Source: Mesostigma viride
Lineage: Eukaryota > Streptophyta > Mesostigmatophyceae > Mesostigmatales > Mesostigmataceae
Assembly (NCBI GenBank): GCA_009746045.1
Contig: RPFO01000027.1
Span: 3,167,609 to 3,231,608, forward strand
Length of the DNA: 64,000 bases
Direction of reading: 5' to 3'
Within the stretch, counting starts at the first letter, position 1. Each line of letters opens with the position of its first letter. The notes beneath the pieces were generated by a model. That model made no database searches. It had not been told where the DNA came from and worked only from the letters and a program-made list of their open reading frames with translations. Below, piece by piece: positions 21,696-32,503 of the stretch. The translations under genes and the position numbers were made by a program.

Positions 21696-22163
21696 TGTTT
21701 TAGCCGTGTTGGTCCGTACGGCAACTCGGGTATGAAAGTACGCCGTATTGTACGGTACCGATGCTTTCGACCGCGTACGCCGTACGATTTTCGCTGTTTT
21801 TCACTTTGGACTTAGCCGATTTCGGAGGTCGCGGAGGGCGGGGGGCAGGTGTCACGCGAGGCCCAGGAACCTGTCCGCGGTGCTGAGATAGCAGTAATTG
21901 CAGCGAGTGCATAGCTACTCCTTTGTACGCGTGGCAGTGCACCTTTTTCCTTTTTGACAGGATTTTTTATTGCGTGGGAGAAAAGCTGTAAGGGGACAGC
22001 CTGGCAGAATCATAAGGTTGAGACACGCGTGCAGTTCTAGAAGGACGCAATTATTAATGTAGAAGGACGCGGAAAATGGACGAGGAAAATGGACGAGGAA
22101 AATGGAGGGTGGTGCGACGGTTCATGCATTGTGCGCCAGGCAATCACCTACTAAGATGAAACC

Positions 22164-22598
22164 ATGGCGCTGCGTAGAGCCCCAAACGACAGAAAAGTAG
22201 AGGAGTATCAATACCTCCATCTGATTGACGAGGTGGAAAAGACCGTTCATGGGGAAGAGGTGGTAGTCGGCCAGAGGTGGGCGTGCAAGCTGTGCGATTA
22301 CAAGTTCGGTAGGCCTGGCAGCTTTAGCAAGGATCGCGCTGTCGACCATCTCGGCCACATCCCCAACAAGGGAGCCGCGTTTTGCAAGGAGTCCGGGAAT
22401 GTAGAAGGCCTGATCGGGAGGCTTCAGGCGGCTGAGGCAGCCCGGTTGGAAAGGAGAGAGCTGAGGCCAGCGCTCGGTGCCCGCGTTGCCAAGGCCCTTC
22501 TGCCTGCCGCTGCCCCGGGTGCTGGCCCTTGTGGCTCTGGCAAGGCAGTGCAGAAGACGATTCCACAGTGCTTTTCCAGGCATATCCTTGGCAGTTGA
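22164..22598 (+). CDS. BED-type zinc-finger protein of hAT element (copy A)
   Basis: 144 aa, identical to the copies in B and C. Residues C41, C44, H62 or H65, and C74 form the C-x2-C ... H ... C pattern of plant and algal hAT BED fingers (CKLCDYKF ... HLGHIPN ... C). No dimerisation domain or DDE catalytic core follows; the ORF stops after SRHILGS. It may act as a DNA-binding repressor or helper, or be a relic. A 24-bp palindrome follows directly. The host element is truncated here. Confidence 0.6.
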   Translation: MALRRAPNDRKVEEYQYLHLIDEVEKTVHGEEVVVGQRWACKLCDYKFGRPGSFSKDRAVDHLGHIPNKGAAFCKESGNVEGLIGRLQAAEAARLERRELRPALGARVAKALLPAAAPGAGPCGSGKAVQKTIPQCFSRHILGS

Positions 22599-22602
22599 CA
22601 GC

Positions 22603-22626
22603 GTTATCTGGGCATGCCCAGATAAC
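22603..22626. repeat. 24-bp perfect palindrome in hAT element
   Basis: GTTATCTGGGCA and its exact inverse abut. Copies are at 27202-27225 and 46296-46319. It lies just after the BED ORF, between two CCTTGGCAGTTGAC-like repeats. It may be a transcript-terminating hairpin or a protein-binding site. Confidence 0.7.
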
Positions 22627-22958
22627 TGCAGTTTGCCATATACTTTTTCTCAGGAATGCCCTGGCAGTTGACGGTGTGTTTTCTGGGCTACTTTTCGACC
22701 TTTTTTTTACTGACTAGGTTGTCCCCAGTTTACAAATTAACAAAATTAACAAATTAACGCCGGCGGACTACCTGCGGACTGCTCTACGTGGAGTCTCCGG
22801 GCTACAAGTTGCGTACTTGACCAAACTCAGCCGTAGAGGCCGCCGCACCAATTTTTACTTCTTTTCGTCACATGGCTTGCGTTGGGTTCATCGACGAGCA
22901 TCGACGCTCATCGACGGTGCAATCTGACGGCGGAGAATAAGTTCGCCACAGCACAGCG

Positions 22959-23103
22959 TAACGCTTCGGAAAATTATACAGCGTGACATGCTTAGAAAGA
23001 CGAAGCGCTGACGGATGTTCAACAGCCAAGTTTGGTCGCCCACCTCTGCCTCTTAACCGTCGAATGCGCAATCGATCTAGAAAGTAGAAACGTCTCCGCG
23101 ACA
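22959..23103. other. Patchwork junction between duplications A and B
   Basis: The first 82 bases resemble 18358-18448, upstream of copy A. The next 63 are identical to the hAT interior at 27662-27726. Copy B then starts. Two distant templates in 145 bases point to template switching. Confidence 0.7.
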
Positions 23104-23204
23104 CTCGTGGCTTAACACGCGATCCTACCGCCCGTCTATTCTATCTTTTAAAAAAACTTGCACTCTATATCTATTGTGTCCTCGACCCTAGCCTGGGTCT
23201 AGTT

Positions 23205-23725
23205 GTCTAGCGGGTGCTGTAACACCGGGCCCCCGCTTGGGGCGGGTCTCCACCGCCCTCGCCTCGGGATGAGCTTGTGCCGGCAGGTCCTGGCGTGCTC
23301 CTCGCTCTCGGACCGCGACTGGGAGATGTGGGAGCACCCCGCTCGGACCTTGCCCCCGCCATGGAGCTCGTCGTACTCGAGGTAGTTCCTGCACACGTAC
23401 TCGAAGCTGCGCTTGCAGACGCGGGCATGTTCGTCCTTGCCTCCCATGTCTCGTGCGTCTCGTCGCACAAGTCGCACGCCATGATGTTCGTGTGGCTGAA
23501 CACGAGGCCAGACATCACCCCATCCCGCGTGTACCACTTGCCGTCGACCAGGCGGAGCAGCGGCTTGTGGCAGATCGGACAATTAGTATGCTTTTTCTGC
23601 AGCATGCATAGTGTCGGCGCACCCGTTGCACAACAAGGGACGGCACGCGTGACCGCCGCCGATCTGGAACAGCACGGGGTACTTGTCCTTCTCGCTGCTG
23701 AAGGCCTCGGAGCACACCACGCAGC
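23205..23725 (-). pseudogene. RING plus zinc-finger protein, frameshifted (copy B)
   Basis: Same reading as copy A: CCVVC ... GHACRPLLCNGC, frame change, NCPICHKPLL, CDLCDETHETWE, frame change, HARVCKRSFEYVC. The 3' border differs from A (TGTAACACCGGGCCCCC replaces the G-run). The shared lesions mean the break predates the duplication. Confidence 0.5.
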
Positions 23726-24479
23726 ACACCCTCGGGCCGCTGCGATGCCCCGCCGAGCCTTGGACAGCTCCGGCGGCGCTCGTCTTCGCCAGCTTGCGCC
23801 GCCAGAGGGAGCTCAGCTGATCCTCCGTCTCGTGGGCGGTGTGCGGGCAGCTGCCACTCGCACGAGCAGCCCACCGCGGAGGGTGTGTGCAACGGCTCCC
23901 GCTTGCGCTTCTTGTGGTTGTGGCGTCCGAGAGTGCCGCTCACAAACACGCTCGAGACTCCCAGCGACGGGCGGGAGGGGCCGGGCGCGGTGCCTCGCAG
24001 CAGACCTGCGACAGAAAGGCGCGGAACACCACGAGGGAACACTGTCAGACGAAGAAAAACAGCGGAGGGCCGGGGGCAACAAGCGAAAAAAGCGGGCGAA
24101 AAAAAAGGACACACTGGGAGCCGGAGCTCGGCGGCGGCACGAGCTGGAGCTGGAGCGGGGGCGGGGCGGCAGGGAGCACGCCCAACATGAACGCGGTGTC
24201 GGCGGGGCGCGTCACCACGTCCTCGTCGTCTTCCACGTCGATGTATGCGAAGGAAAATCATAGGGCGACGAAAAACGCGAAAAAGTTTTGTCAGACGACG
24301 AAAAAACGCGAAAAAAACTCGTCGGGCGACGAAAAAACGCGAAAAAACTCGTCTGGCGACGAAAACTCACGTGCGTTGTCGACGTTGGGAGGCGTGTGCT
24401 GGTTGTAATGATCGTTGTTGTGGTACGCGTAATCGTCGCGAGCGTGAACGCTGTCGGTCGGCTGGTCGTTGTTGGCCAT
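23726..24479 (-). pseudogene. Putative 5' part of the RING gene (copy B)
   Basis: ATG at 24479, with GTGAGT donor near 24371 and the same acidic block and repeat array as in copy A. It differs by one G near 24160. Tentative for the same reasons as copy A. Confidence 0.3.
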
Positions 24480-26294
24480 CGCTAACAAGTTGCTGGTGGG
24501 GACAGAGTTTGGGTGTTTTAGACAGCGCTGAAGGATTGTAACAGTATTTTCTGACAGTGTGTATACTGTTACATCCAAGTGGACGTGAACTTGGAGTTCA
24601 ACGTTCAGTGTAAATGGCTGAGTCTTTTGTACGGCCAAAGTGTAATGATTCCTGTCCTGACTTGACTTTTTGGGACTTATATGCGGAGTGCCCTTTTGAT
24701 GGTGCTTTGTGTTGGGCCCTGGACGGTACGGGACAGTACCTTGGAATCTATGTGTTATCTGACTGATGTCAGTTAGTATCTTTCGTAAGTTAGGGGTGTA
24801 AAGCATATATAGAGAGAACCTTATACCGGTTCATCTGTGTTCTGATTGGCTGAGACCTGTAGGATTGCGTTGGACTCCTCTGTGTCGGCGGGGACATAAG
24901 CTTTGCCTGTTTGTCACCATAGCCATCACGCGGAAACCCGGCCCAATTATGTGAAGTTATTTCTAATAACCAAACATGCTCACTTCAGGCCCTGTTATTG
25001 GACAGCCATATCCGATAGACAGGAAGTCTTGTGTCTGTATGAACAAGCAGAGAGACGCCCGACCAAAAGGGGACCACCGCTCTCTATCGCGTAAGTACCG
25101 TCTCGTAGGAATGGCCTCTAGACGGGAAACGACCACCCTCTACGATTCCTGGAGAGTGCTAGGAATCTCCCCTGTCTCTTGGGGTTTGATAAGTCCGTTC
25201 TGTCTTCAATGACAGGAGGTAAAAGATCTGTGCATTTAGTGGAGCAGAGGCCACCATTTTATTCTGTTACATTGGTAATCGGAGGTTTGACCTCTGAACA
25301 GACTTATCAAAGCATGGGACGAGTTTCCGTTTACTGACTCTTTCAGTATACATCAACCATTTCCGCCTACCAACGTTTTTCCTACCGAGGGAAGAACAAG
25401 AACGATAGCATTCGTCCTGGTTGACACATTTAGAAGAAAGCTTTCTACTAGCTCAGCGGCCAGTCACCTGGCAGTTTCACTAAGCCTGCTGAACTGTATA
25501 GAGTGCATTCTTCACTGGGCAGCGAATTTATTTTTGTAGTCTGTGTTGCGGAGTAGGCTATGCGTCTGGCATGGGACGTTCTCACGAACAAGCCGAGCCA
25601 GAGCACATTTTCCAGAGCCCAAGCTAACGCACCAGACCAGCCAACTCAAGTGATTCTGCTGCTGTCGCCTATTCGACACTGCGTCAATCTGCCCTACCCG
25701 CTGAAACGGCAACGAGCTCTACACGACAACAACAATCAGCCGACACAGTGTGCAGACTGTGGTGGCAACGAGTTCTCCCAGTCATGCCAATGCCTTCTTT
25801 TTCAACGACTACATCTGCCACTTTTAGTGACAACATCTTCATGTTTCGGCAACAACCTTTCGCTCTAGCGCCGACGTTTTGCCGTAGCAGCGACATCTGG
25901 TTGTGGCGACAGCGTCGTCTGCTGCAACGGCATCTGCTAGGCCAACATCTCGAAAAGCAGGTGGGCACCTGGTGATCTCTTTTGGTTGCAGAATTAGAGA
26001 TGCCTAGGGGATGAGACATTTTCTTACTGCTCACCACCATGATGCTAGAGTGGAGAAGACCCAGTCCTGTAAGCAGTTTGGAGGAAGGTCTTTTCCCTGT
26101 TCTAGTCATGGCTTGTAAAAAGGGTGACAGTCCCATGTCTCTCAAGGTGTGCTGTCATACTGCGGACACCTTAAAGGTGTTGTGCCTAACACCTGCGTGC
26201 CTAGTTATTAGGGAGTGCTGGCTTCTTCCCCCATAGGTTGGGAGGAGAACAACCTAGTTGTTCCCATCATTACATTATTCCATGCCTGTGATGC
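24480..26294. other. Uncharacterised block of the duplicated segment (copy B)
   Basis: Equivalent of 19881-21695. No supported gene. The 127-bp inverted repeat lies at 25185-25311. Confidence 0.5.
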
Positions 26295-26762
26295 TGTTTT
26301 AGCCGTGTTGGTCCGTACGGCAACTCGGGTATGAAAGTACGCCGTATTGTACGGTACCGATGCTTTCGACCGCGTACGCCGTACGATTTTCGCTGTTTTT
26401 CACTTTGGACTTAGCCGATTTCGGAGGTCGCGGAGGGCGGGGGGCAGGTGTCACGCGAGGCCCAGGAACCTGTCCGCGGTGCTGAGATAGCAGTAATTGC
26501 AGCGAGTGCATAGCTACTCCTTTGTACGCGTGGCAGTGCACCTTTTTCCTTTTTGACAGGATTTTTTATTGCGTGGGAGAAAAGCTGTAAGGGGACAGCC
26601 TGGCAGAATCATAAGGTTGAGACACGCGTGCAGTTCTAGAAGGACGCAATTATTAATGTAGAAGGACGCGGAAAATGGACGAGGAAAATGGACGAGGAAA
26701 ATGGAGGGTGGTGCGACGGTTCATGCATTGTGCGCCAGGCAATCACCTACTAAGATGAAACC

Positions 26763-27197
26763 ATGGCGCTGCGTAGAGCCCCAAACGACAGAAAAGTAGA
26801 GGAGTATCAATACCTCCATCTGATTGACGAGGTGGAAAAGACCGTTCATGGGGAAGAGGTGGTAGTCGGCCAGAGGTGGGCGTGCAAGCTGTGCGATTAC
26901 AAGTTCGGTAGGCCTGGCAGCTTTAGCAAGGATCGCGCTGTCGACCATCTCGGCCACATCCCCAACAAGGGAGCCGCGTTTTGCAAGGAGTCCGGGAATG
27001 TAGAAGGCCTGATCGGGAGGCTTCAGGCGGCTGAGGCAGCCCGGTTGGAAAGGAGAGAGCTGAGGCCAGCGCTCGGTGCCCGCGTTGCCAAGGCCCTTCT
27101 GCCTGCCGCTGCCCCGGGTGCTGGCCCTTGTGGCTCTGGCAAGGCAGTGCAGAAGACGATTCCACAGTGCTTTTCCAGGCATATCCTTGGCAGTTGA
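26763..27197 (+). CDS. BED-type zinc-finger protein of hAT element (copy B)
   Basis: 144 aa. ATG at 26763 after ACTAAGATGAAACC. The BED-like finger is C41-x2-C44, H62/H65, C74. The C-terminal half is Ala/Arg-rich (LQAAEAARLERRELRPAL) and could be helical. Real hAT transposases are 600-800 aa; the dimerisation and catalytic regions are absent, and about 1.7 kb of non-coding sequence follows within the element. It is the only plausible product of this element. Confidence 0.65.
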   Translation: MALRRAPNDRKVEEYQYLHLIDEVEKTVHGEEVVVGQRWACKLCDYKFGRPGSFSKDRAVDHLGHIPNKGAAFCKESGNVEGLIGRLQAAEAARLERRELRPALGARVAKALLPAAAPGAGPCGSGKAVQKTIPQCFSRHILGS

Positions 27198-27583
27198 CAG
27201 CGTTATCTGGGCATGCCCAGATAACTGCAGTTTGCCATATACTTTTTCTCAGGAATGCCCTGGCAGTTGACGGTGTGTTTTCTGGGCTACTTTTCGACCT
27301 TTTTTTTACTGACTAGGTTGTCCCCAGTTTACAAATTAACAAAATTAACAAATTAACGCCGGCGGACTACCTGCGGACTGCTCTACGTGGAGTCTCCGGG
27401 CTACAAGTTGCGTACTTGACCAAACTCAGCCGTAGAGGCCGCCGCACCAATTTTTACTTCTTTTCGTCACATGGCTTGCGTTGGGTTCATCGACGAGCAT
27501 CGACGCTCATCGACGGTGCAATCTGACGGCGGAGAATAAGTTCGCCACAGCACAGCGCGACGCAAGGGCTAAGATCCGACAAC

Positions 27584-28170
27584 GTGACATGCAAAGCTTT
27601 AGACCGCATCGCTAACCGGAAATTCCGTCCAACACCGTCGTACAGTACTGCCAGTCGACCGCACCTCTGCCTCTTAACCGTCGAATGCGCAATCGATCTA
27701 GAAAGTAGAAACGTCTCCGCGACACTTCCGCGATTTCAGTACATGCCGTCACCCTTGACAGTTGTCGTACAATACTGCAAATTTACGCCAATAGAAACTC
27801 GCCTGCAAACATATATCTCGATAGAGGCATGCGTCTTATTTAATTTCAAGGTACCTCTTAATTAATCTCGCCCTCCCGTTGTAACACCGTCCCCCCGTTG
27901 TAACACCGTCCCCCCCCCCCATAAATGCGTCCCCCCCCCGTTGTAACACCGTCCCCCCCACGTACAGTACTTTCAACCGCAGCTCTGCCTTTTAACCGTC
28001 GAATGCGCAATCGATCTAGAAAGTATCCGCGATTTCAGTACATGCCGTCACCCTTGACAGTTGTCGTACAATACTACAAATTAACGCCAATAGAAACTCG
28101 CCTCCAAACATATATCTCGATAGAGGCATGCGTCTTATTTAATTTCAAGGTACCTCTTAATTAATCTCGC
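27584..28170. repeat. Internal duplication and C-run block inside hAT element
   Basis: About 140 bases at 27727-27870 (CGATTTCAGTACATGCCGTC to CTTAATTAATCTCGCC) recur at 28030-28170. They are separated by CCGTTGTAACACCGTCCCCC repeats. The matching ORFs at 27584 and 27925 reflect this repeat. It is also present in copy C at 46678-47264. Confidence 0.85.
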
Positions 28171-28917
28171 CCCCCGGCCTCCGCTAATTTGCTAATTTGC
28201 TAAATTTGCTAAAAAAGAGCCAATTTTACCCCGACTACTTGCCACTTCGTATTTACTTTTTCGGGCATTTCCTTGGCAGTTTATTGTGTGGTTCATTCTG
28301 CATGGGTTGATTGCCATTTTATTTTTAAGGGATTCATGGCATGCACATGTTGTCATTGTGCAGCAAAGCTGCCGACTGTAGTGCTATCACATCCACTGCA
28401 TCAACTATATATAGGCAGAGATCTGGGTGCATTATACCATGTTCAATCATGCATTATATTGAGTTGATGGCATTCATGCAAATTTTGTAAAGGCTGATGC
28501 ATTATAATAAAAGGGTATTATAATAAAAGAGACCGGTGTTAAATGGTCAATAATTTGCATGACCACAATATACACATGTACTTGAAGGATGTATTGCAAT
28601 GTAAATCCAAGTGTGGCAGGTGGCAAGTCACAACCACTTTATGTTCATTAATGAATAGCATAGGATAATTATATCGTAGTAACATTTGTTGGCTGCAGGG
28701 TCACACATCCTTGTCCAGAATACCCCGTACTTTTCAGCATTCGCCTAAAAAATACCCCGTACTTCTTAACCACAACTTGAAAAATACCCGTACTGCCGTA
28801 CTGCGTATTTTTTCCCGTATTTTTTACCACTCCTCCTGAAAATACCCGTACTTTTGCAGTACACGCGGGTTTTACCGAATACCCCGTACTGCCGTACGGA
28901 CCAACACGGTGTTTTAG

Positions 28918-31421
28918 CATTGCTGTGTGAGTCTGAGCTTTTAGCACTCACCATAGGCTTGCGTGGAGTAAATGTTTTGATTGGTGCCTGTCACTGCCCT
29001 CTAGTAGTGTATCTGGTACATTTTAGGGTCTCACCCACCGTAAAAATTTTCTGGGAGGGTGTGGATCTGACCAGACACCTTGTGCATGGTTCTGGCACGT
29101 ACCAGCACACAGCCAGATAGTACTAGAAAGGCTATCCATTCCAGGATGGTTTTGATAGTCAGTAGTTTATTTAGAATACAACCCGGACTTGGGTCAGCCA
29201 GCATTCAATGTTATTTCTTGGTGCAGGCTGAAACTTGTACCCTGTCCTGGGTAGTCACAGGCACTTGTATTATCTATGGATGGTGTGCTCTATTGCATCT
29301 ATGGCTTGGCTTGCCTCTGTAGATGTGATAGAGTACTGCACTCTAGATAGTATGATGTGCACCTCTTCAGTTGCATAGACATCTTGCAGCTGTAGGTAGC
29401 TACTGCGGTGCATCTTTTGAGTGCATGCTTCTGAAGTGCCTCGGCTTGGGCGCATCTCTGCAATGTTCTCTGGTCTTGCACACATATGAGGTGCCTTGAT
29501 TGCGTGAACTAGCTATTTTGTTCACTGCTGAGAACATTGTAATGGGCAGTGTCAAGTCTTTCCTTTTCTTCTTTTTTTAGTAGAAAGGATGCTTGTTCAC
29601 TGGGTCCCATAAGGAGTATGGTCATCAAGTTCGCTGCATAGGACGTACTTTACGCCTGCCCTTGATGACTCAGCTAGGTTGGCAATAGTGCCTTTTAGCA
29701 ATCCGCTGTAGTCATAGTTTTACAGCTGGCTTGTCCTAGACACGTGGGCTGTTACGTGTTGTCACCACATGTCTTGGTCAAGACCTGCTGCTTAGGGGAG
29801 CCACTAACACTGCCTGTCACCTGATTTAGGCCATACAGTATTATATAGCATTATAGGCCACCTGTTGGGAGAAACAGTTTGTTTGTCTCCTGACCCTGCC
29901 AAGGTTGCCTGTACTGTTTAGTTCTAGTTTTAGGTCGCCTGTTGGGAGACGCCAGCTTTGTTTGTCTCCTAACCCTGCCAAGGCTGCCGGTATTTTCTGT
30001 ACCAGTTTTGGGCTGCCTGTTGGGAGAAAATAGTTTGTTTCTCTCCTAACCCTGCCAAGGCTGCCTGTAGATTCCAAGTGCCTAACTCTTACGTCAGTCA
30101 CTCAGGTTTACATCTTTCTTGTGGCCATTGGGATGGTGCAGACGTTGTGCTTATCATGGATGACGTCTATACAGTTGCCCCTGGTTGCCTTATTATGGCA
30201 AGATGTACAGTTGGTTGATAGATGCGTGACAGTTGTTTTTCAGTCATGAAAGCAGTCACTAGCATCTGTCCCAGTGTTGGATATATTACCAGAATCCCCA
30301 CGAGGTTTTGGTTGTTTGCAGTCTTATAAGAGCTTGCCTGAGGGTAAATGATGTGCCAGTACGCCATGGCTGAGTTTTACTTATTTTGCTTTTTCCTCAG
30401 TGACCTGGACTTCAATCAGTTGGGCTTTCTCTGCATGTCAGCCTTTCTTGTCAGCTGTCTGCTGACTACTGATGAAGTTCATATGGTCAGAAACAGTGGG
30501 AGTCATACTTCTCATGTGATTCCCTGTTTTCAAGCTCTCTCTCTCTCCGCGTGCAGTCTGTGACTCCAGTGCACCAGCTATACAGACTGTGTGCATACCT
30601 AGAGTACTCATCTTCTTCAGTTCTCACCGTTATGAGAGCTTTGAGTATTCGCACGGCCTATGGAGTGGCCTAATGGTGTGCATCTTTTGGAGCAGTGGAC
30701 ATCATGAACAGAGTTGCTAGGGTGTGTCAAGGACGTTTTGTGGCTATCATAACAGGGATGCAGACGAGCATTTATTAAGTGTGGAGTTTACCGGTGGCTT
30801 TTGTTGCTCTTGAACTCCGCACTGCTTGTCAATTGCTTGCCTTTGTCATTGATCCTTGTCACTGTCCTGTTGACCCCCTTCTGATCTTTCCTTGCTTGCT
30901 AATCCTTGTCTTGGGAAGATCTCACCTCTCACCTCTGTTCATTTCTTTGTCTATCTTGCTGCCTCCCATGAGTGGACTTTGTGGTATCCTCTCATGTCTG
31001 TCTGAGAGCCTCTCTCTGATAGAGTTTTAATTGGGTACAACAGTATGCTGGCATCTGTACCCTGAGTGCCTACTCACTCACCTTCAGTTGTACATGATGC
31101 AAGGGGTCTTGCTACAGCTCTTGAGTATTTCTCTATGCTGACGGACCCTTCCGCCCTTGAGCTGCCCACAATACAACAGCGTTCTGGATCAATGGACAAT
31201 TTTTGTACCTAGGATGGGTTGTGATACTGTTGCTGAGGAGCTGTGAGCTCTCTTTGTGTTGACCTCGTCAGCTTTACCCGCTGCTTGACATCAATCTGCA
31301 ACCTTTATATGGCTGTCAAGGATTAATCCATGTTGTGTGGTCTCACAGGAACATCTTATGGAGGGAGCCTGTCTGACCTTGTTGTCTTGTGGGTTTGAGA
31401 TGCCCTCACCCCTACACCTTG
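28918..31421. other. Non-coding flank between hAT and gypsy elements
   Basis: I see no supported gene. It contains one tandem repeat array (29861-30070). The whole stretch is duplicated at 48012-50502 with few differences, among them a 13-bp deletion in C near 49941. Confidence 0.5.
29861..30070. repeat. About 70-bp tandem repeat, three units
   Basis: Units contain CCTGTTGGGAGA, GTTTGTTTGTCTCCT and ACCCTGCCAAGG. Copy C has it at 48955-49164. Confidence 0.8.
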
Positions 31422-31426
31422 ACAGG

Positions 31427-31999
31427 TGTTACGTCGCGTAACAATTCGTTGTAGTTACGGACGTAAATTAGGTCTTTTGCCTCAGTTGTCCCTAGGTTTA
31501 CGTTTAGGCTCCTACCGGGACATTATTGTCTTCGTAACAGTACTGTGGTACATTGGGTGCCGTTGGGCGCCGCGCCGCGTACTTTACTAGTGGTCCTGAT
31601 CCTTTGGTAGAATGTAGTGGACCAGCGTGCATCAGTAGATGTAGTGGACCAGCGTGCATCTGTAGGCGAGGGCCATGTCGGCCCGAGCGTGTTGGACCGT
31701 TGGTGACCATTTATGCGTGTTCTACCCCTTGTGTGTGCACTCGGCGTGTGTTAAATGAATTAACACATATAGGCTTGGGTCACGGCAGTGTAGTTGTGTT
31801 TCCTTCCTCTTTTCCTGGAGTAAACGGGTTTTGGTAAATGGTTGTATGGCGTATTATAGTAACACTTACGTTAATGCATTGAGATCAGCTCCGTCACGTT
31901 CGTCTTTCGCCAGAGGTTTGAGTAGAGGAGGCCTGACCAGTATAGGTAGTATTAGGCCCATTAGAGGTAGAGGCGGAGGTAGATACCCGCGGCGTAACA
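31427..31999 (+). repeat. 5' LTR of gypsy element
   Basis: 573 bp, TG...CA. It starts with the palindrome TTACGTCGCGTAA and contains a 26-bp direct repeat (GTAGTGGACCAGCGTGCATC at about 31614 and 31640) in the likely U3 region. It includes the start of the Arg/Gly-rich ORF. Confidence 0.95.
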
Positions 32000-32205
32000 A
32001 TGGTTCCGGAGGAACTTCAGTAGGTAGAGAACAAGACGACGATCCCTTGCCACATACGCCTTTTCAAGACCCCTTCCGCGTCCAGGAATACGAAGCCGAC
32101 ACGTCCTTGATAGGTAATGGGCGGGTCGCCTTCAAGCTAGGAGAGTCGTGCTGCCCGTTTCGGGACACGCTCTACCTGGATGCTAGACCTGCTCGCAGCG
32201 GATAA
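31846..32205 (+). CDS. Arg/Gly-rich leader protein of gypsy element, starting inside the LTR
   Basis: 119 aa from the ATG at 31846. The first 51 codons lie in the LTR, and the frame crosses the primer-binding site. Residues about 15-55 are rich in SRG, RGG and RGRGGG motifs (SRGGLTSIGS, RPIRGRGGGRYPRR), typical of nucleic-acid-binding RGG regions. The C-terminal half is acidic (EQDDDPLPHTPFQDP). The frame is identical in the C copy at 50927-51286. No homologue is recognised. If the transcript starts upstream of 31846, this would be the first ORF on the genomic RNA, and it could instead be non-coding leader. Confidence 0.5.
   Translation: MAYYSNTYVNALRSAPSRSSFARGLSRGGLTSIGSIRPIRGRGGGRYPRRNNGSGGTSVGREQDDDPLPHTPFQDPFRVQEYEADTSLIGNGRVAFKLGESCCPFRDTLYLDARPARSG
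32001..32016 (+). promoter_or_regulatory. Primer-binding site of gypsy element
   Basis: TGGTTCCGGAGGAACT starts one base after the 5' LTR. The leading TGG pairs with a tRNA CCA end. The tRNA is not identified. Confidence 0.65.
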
Positions 32206-32503
32206 ACCCTTTCGTAGTTAGCCTGTCCTTCGCCTTGTTTTCCTGCTTACGGTTGTTTCCTGTCATAGATAGGGAAGTATTACTGTCCGGAGACGATTAG
32301 CGTCGCAGTACCTACACCTTTTCCTTCGTGTTGCTGCTCATTAGACGGCCGCACTCGCAGAAATTCACTGGGTCGCTGACTTTAGGACTACGAGCGCTGG
32401 ACCGTTTTCGCCCTCGTCATTTCGGTGATCCAGATACCCCAGCTAAGTCGACTCCTACCCCTTCCACTCCTATCGTGACTACTCAAGAACAAGGTGCGTT
32501 ACC

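Larger units (their letters stand above)
18499..22958. repeat. Tandem duplication, copy A
   Basis: Almost identical to copy B at 23104-27557, offset about 4600, with only small indels (for example in the G-run near 18620 and at about 19560). It contains the RING pseudogene, an uncharacterised block and a truncated hAT element. Confidence 0.95.
21704..23105. mobile_element. hAT element, copy A, 3'-truncated
   Basis: The left end CCGTGTTGGTCCGTACGGCA is preceded by TGTTTTAG (21696-21703). It matches the complete B element up to 22958, is replaced by foreign sequence for 82 bases, matches again at 23041-23105 (equal to 27662-27726), and then stops at the start of duplication B. Confidence 0.85.
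23104..27557. repeat. Tandem duplication, copy B
   Basis: Nearly identical to 18499-22958. Unlike A, it runs on into the full hAT element and the unique sequence up to the gypsy insertion. From 24971 onward it is duplicated again as segment C. Confidence 0.95.
26303..28909. mobile_element. Complete hAT-type transposon, 2607 bp (copy B)
   Basis: The ends are perfect 20-bp inverted repeats, CCGTGTTGGTCCGTACGGCA, flanked by the 8-bp direct repeat TGTTTTAG (26295-26302 and 28910-28917). An 8-bp duplication plus a BED-finger ORF defines hAT. Both subterminal regions are dense in CCGTA/TACGG motifs, as expected for transposase-binding sites. No catalytic core is encoded, so mobility would need a partner element. 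Confidence 0.9.
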
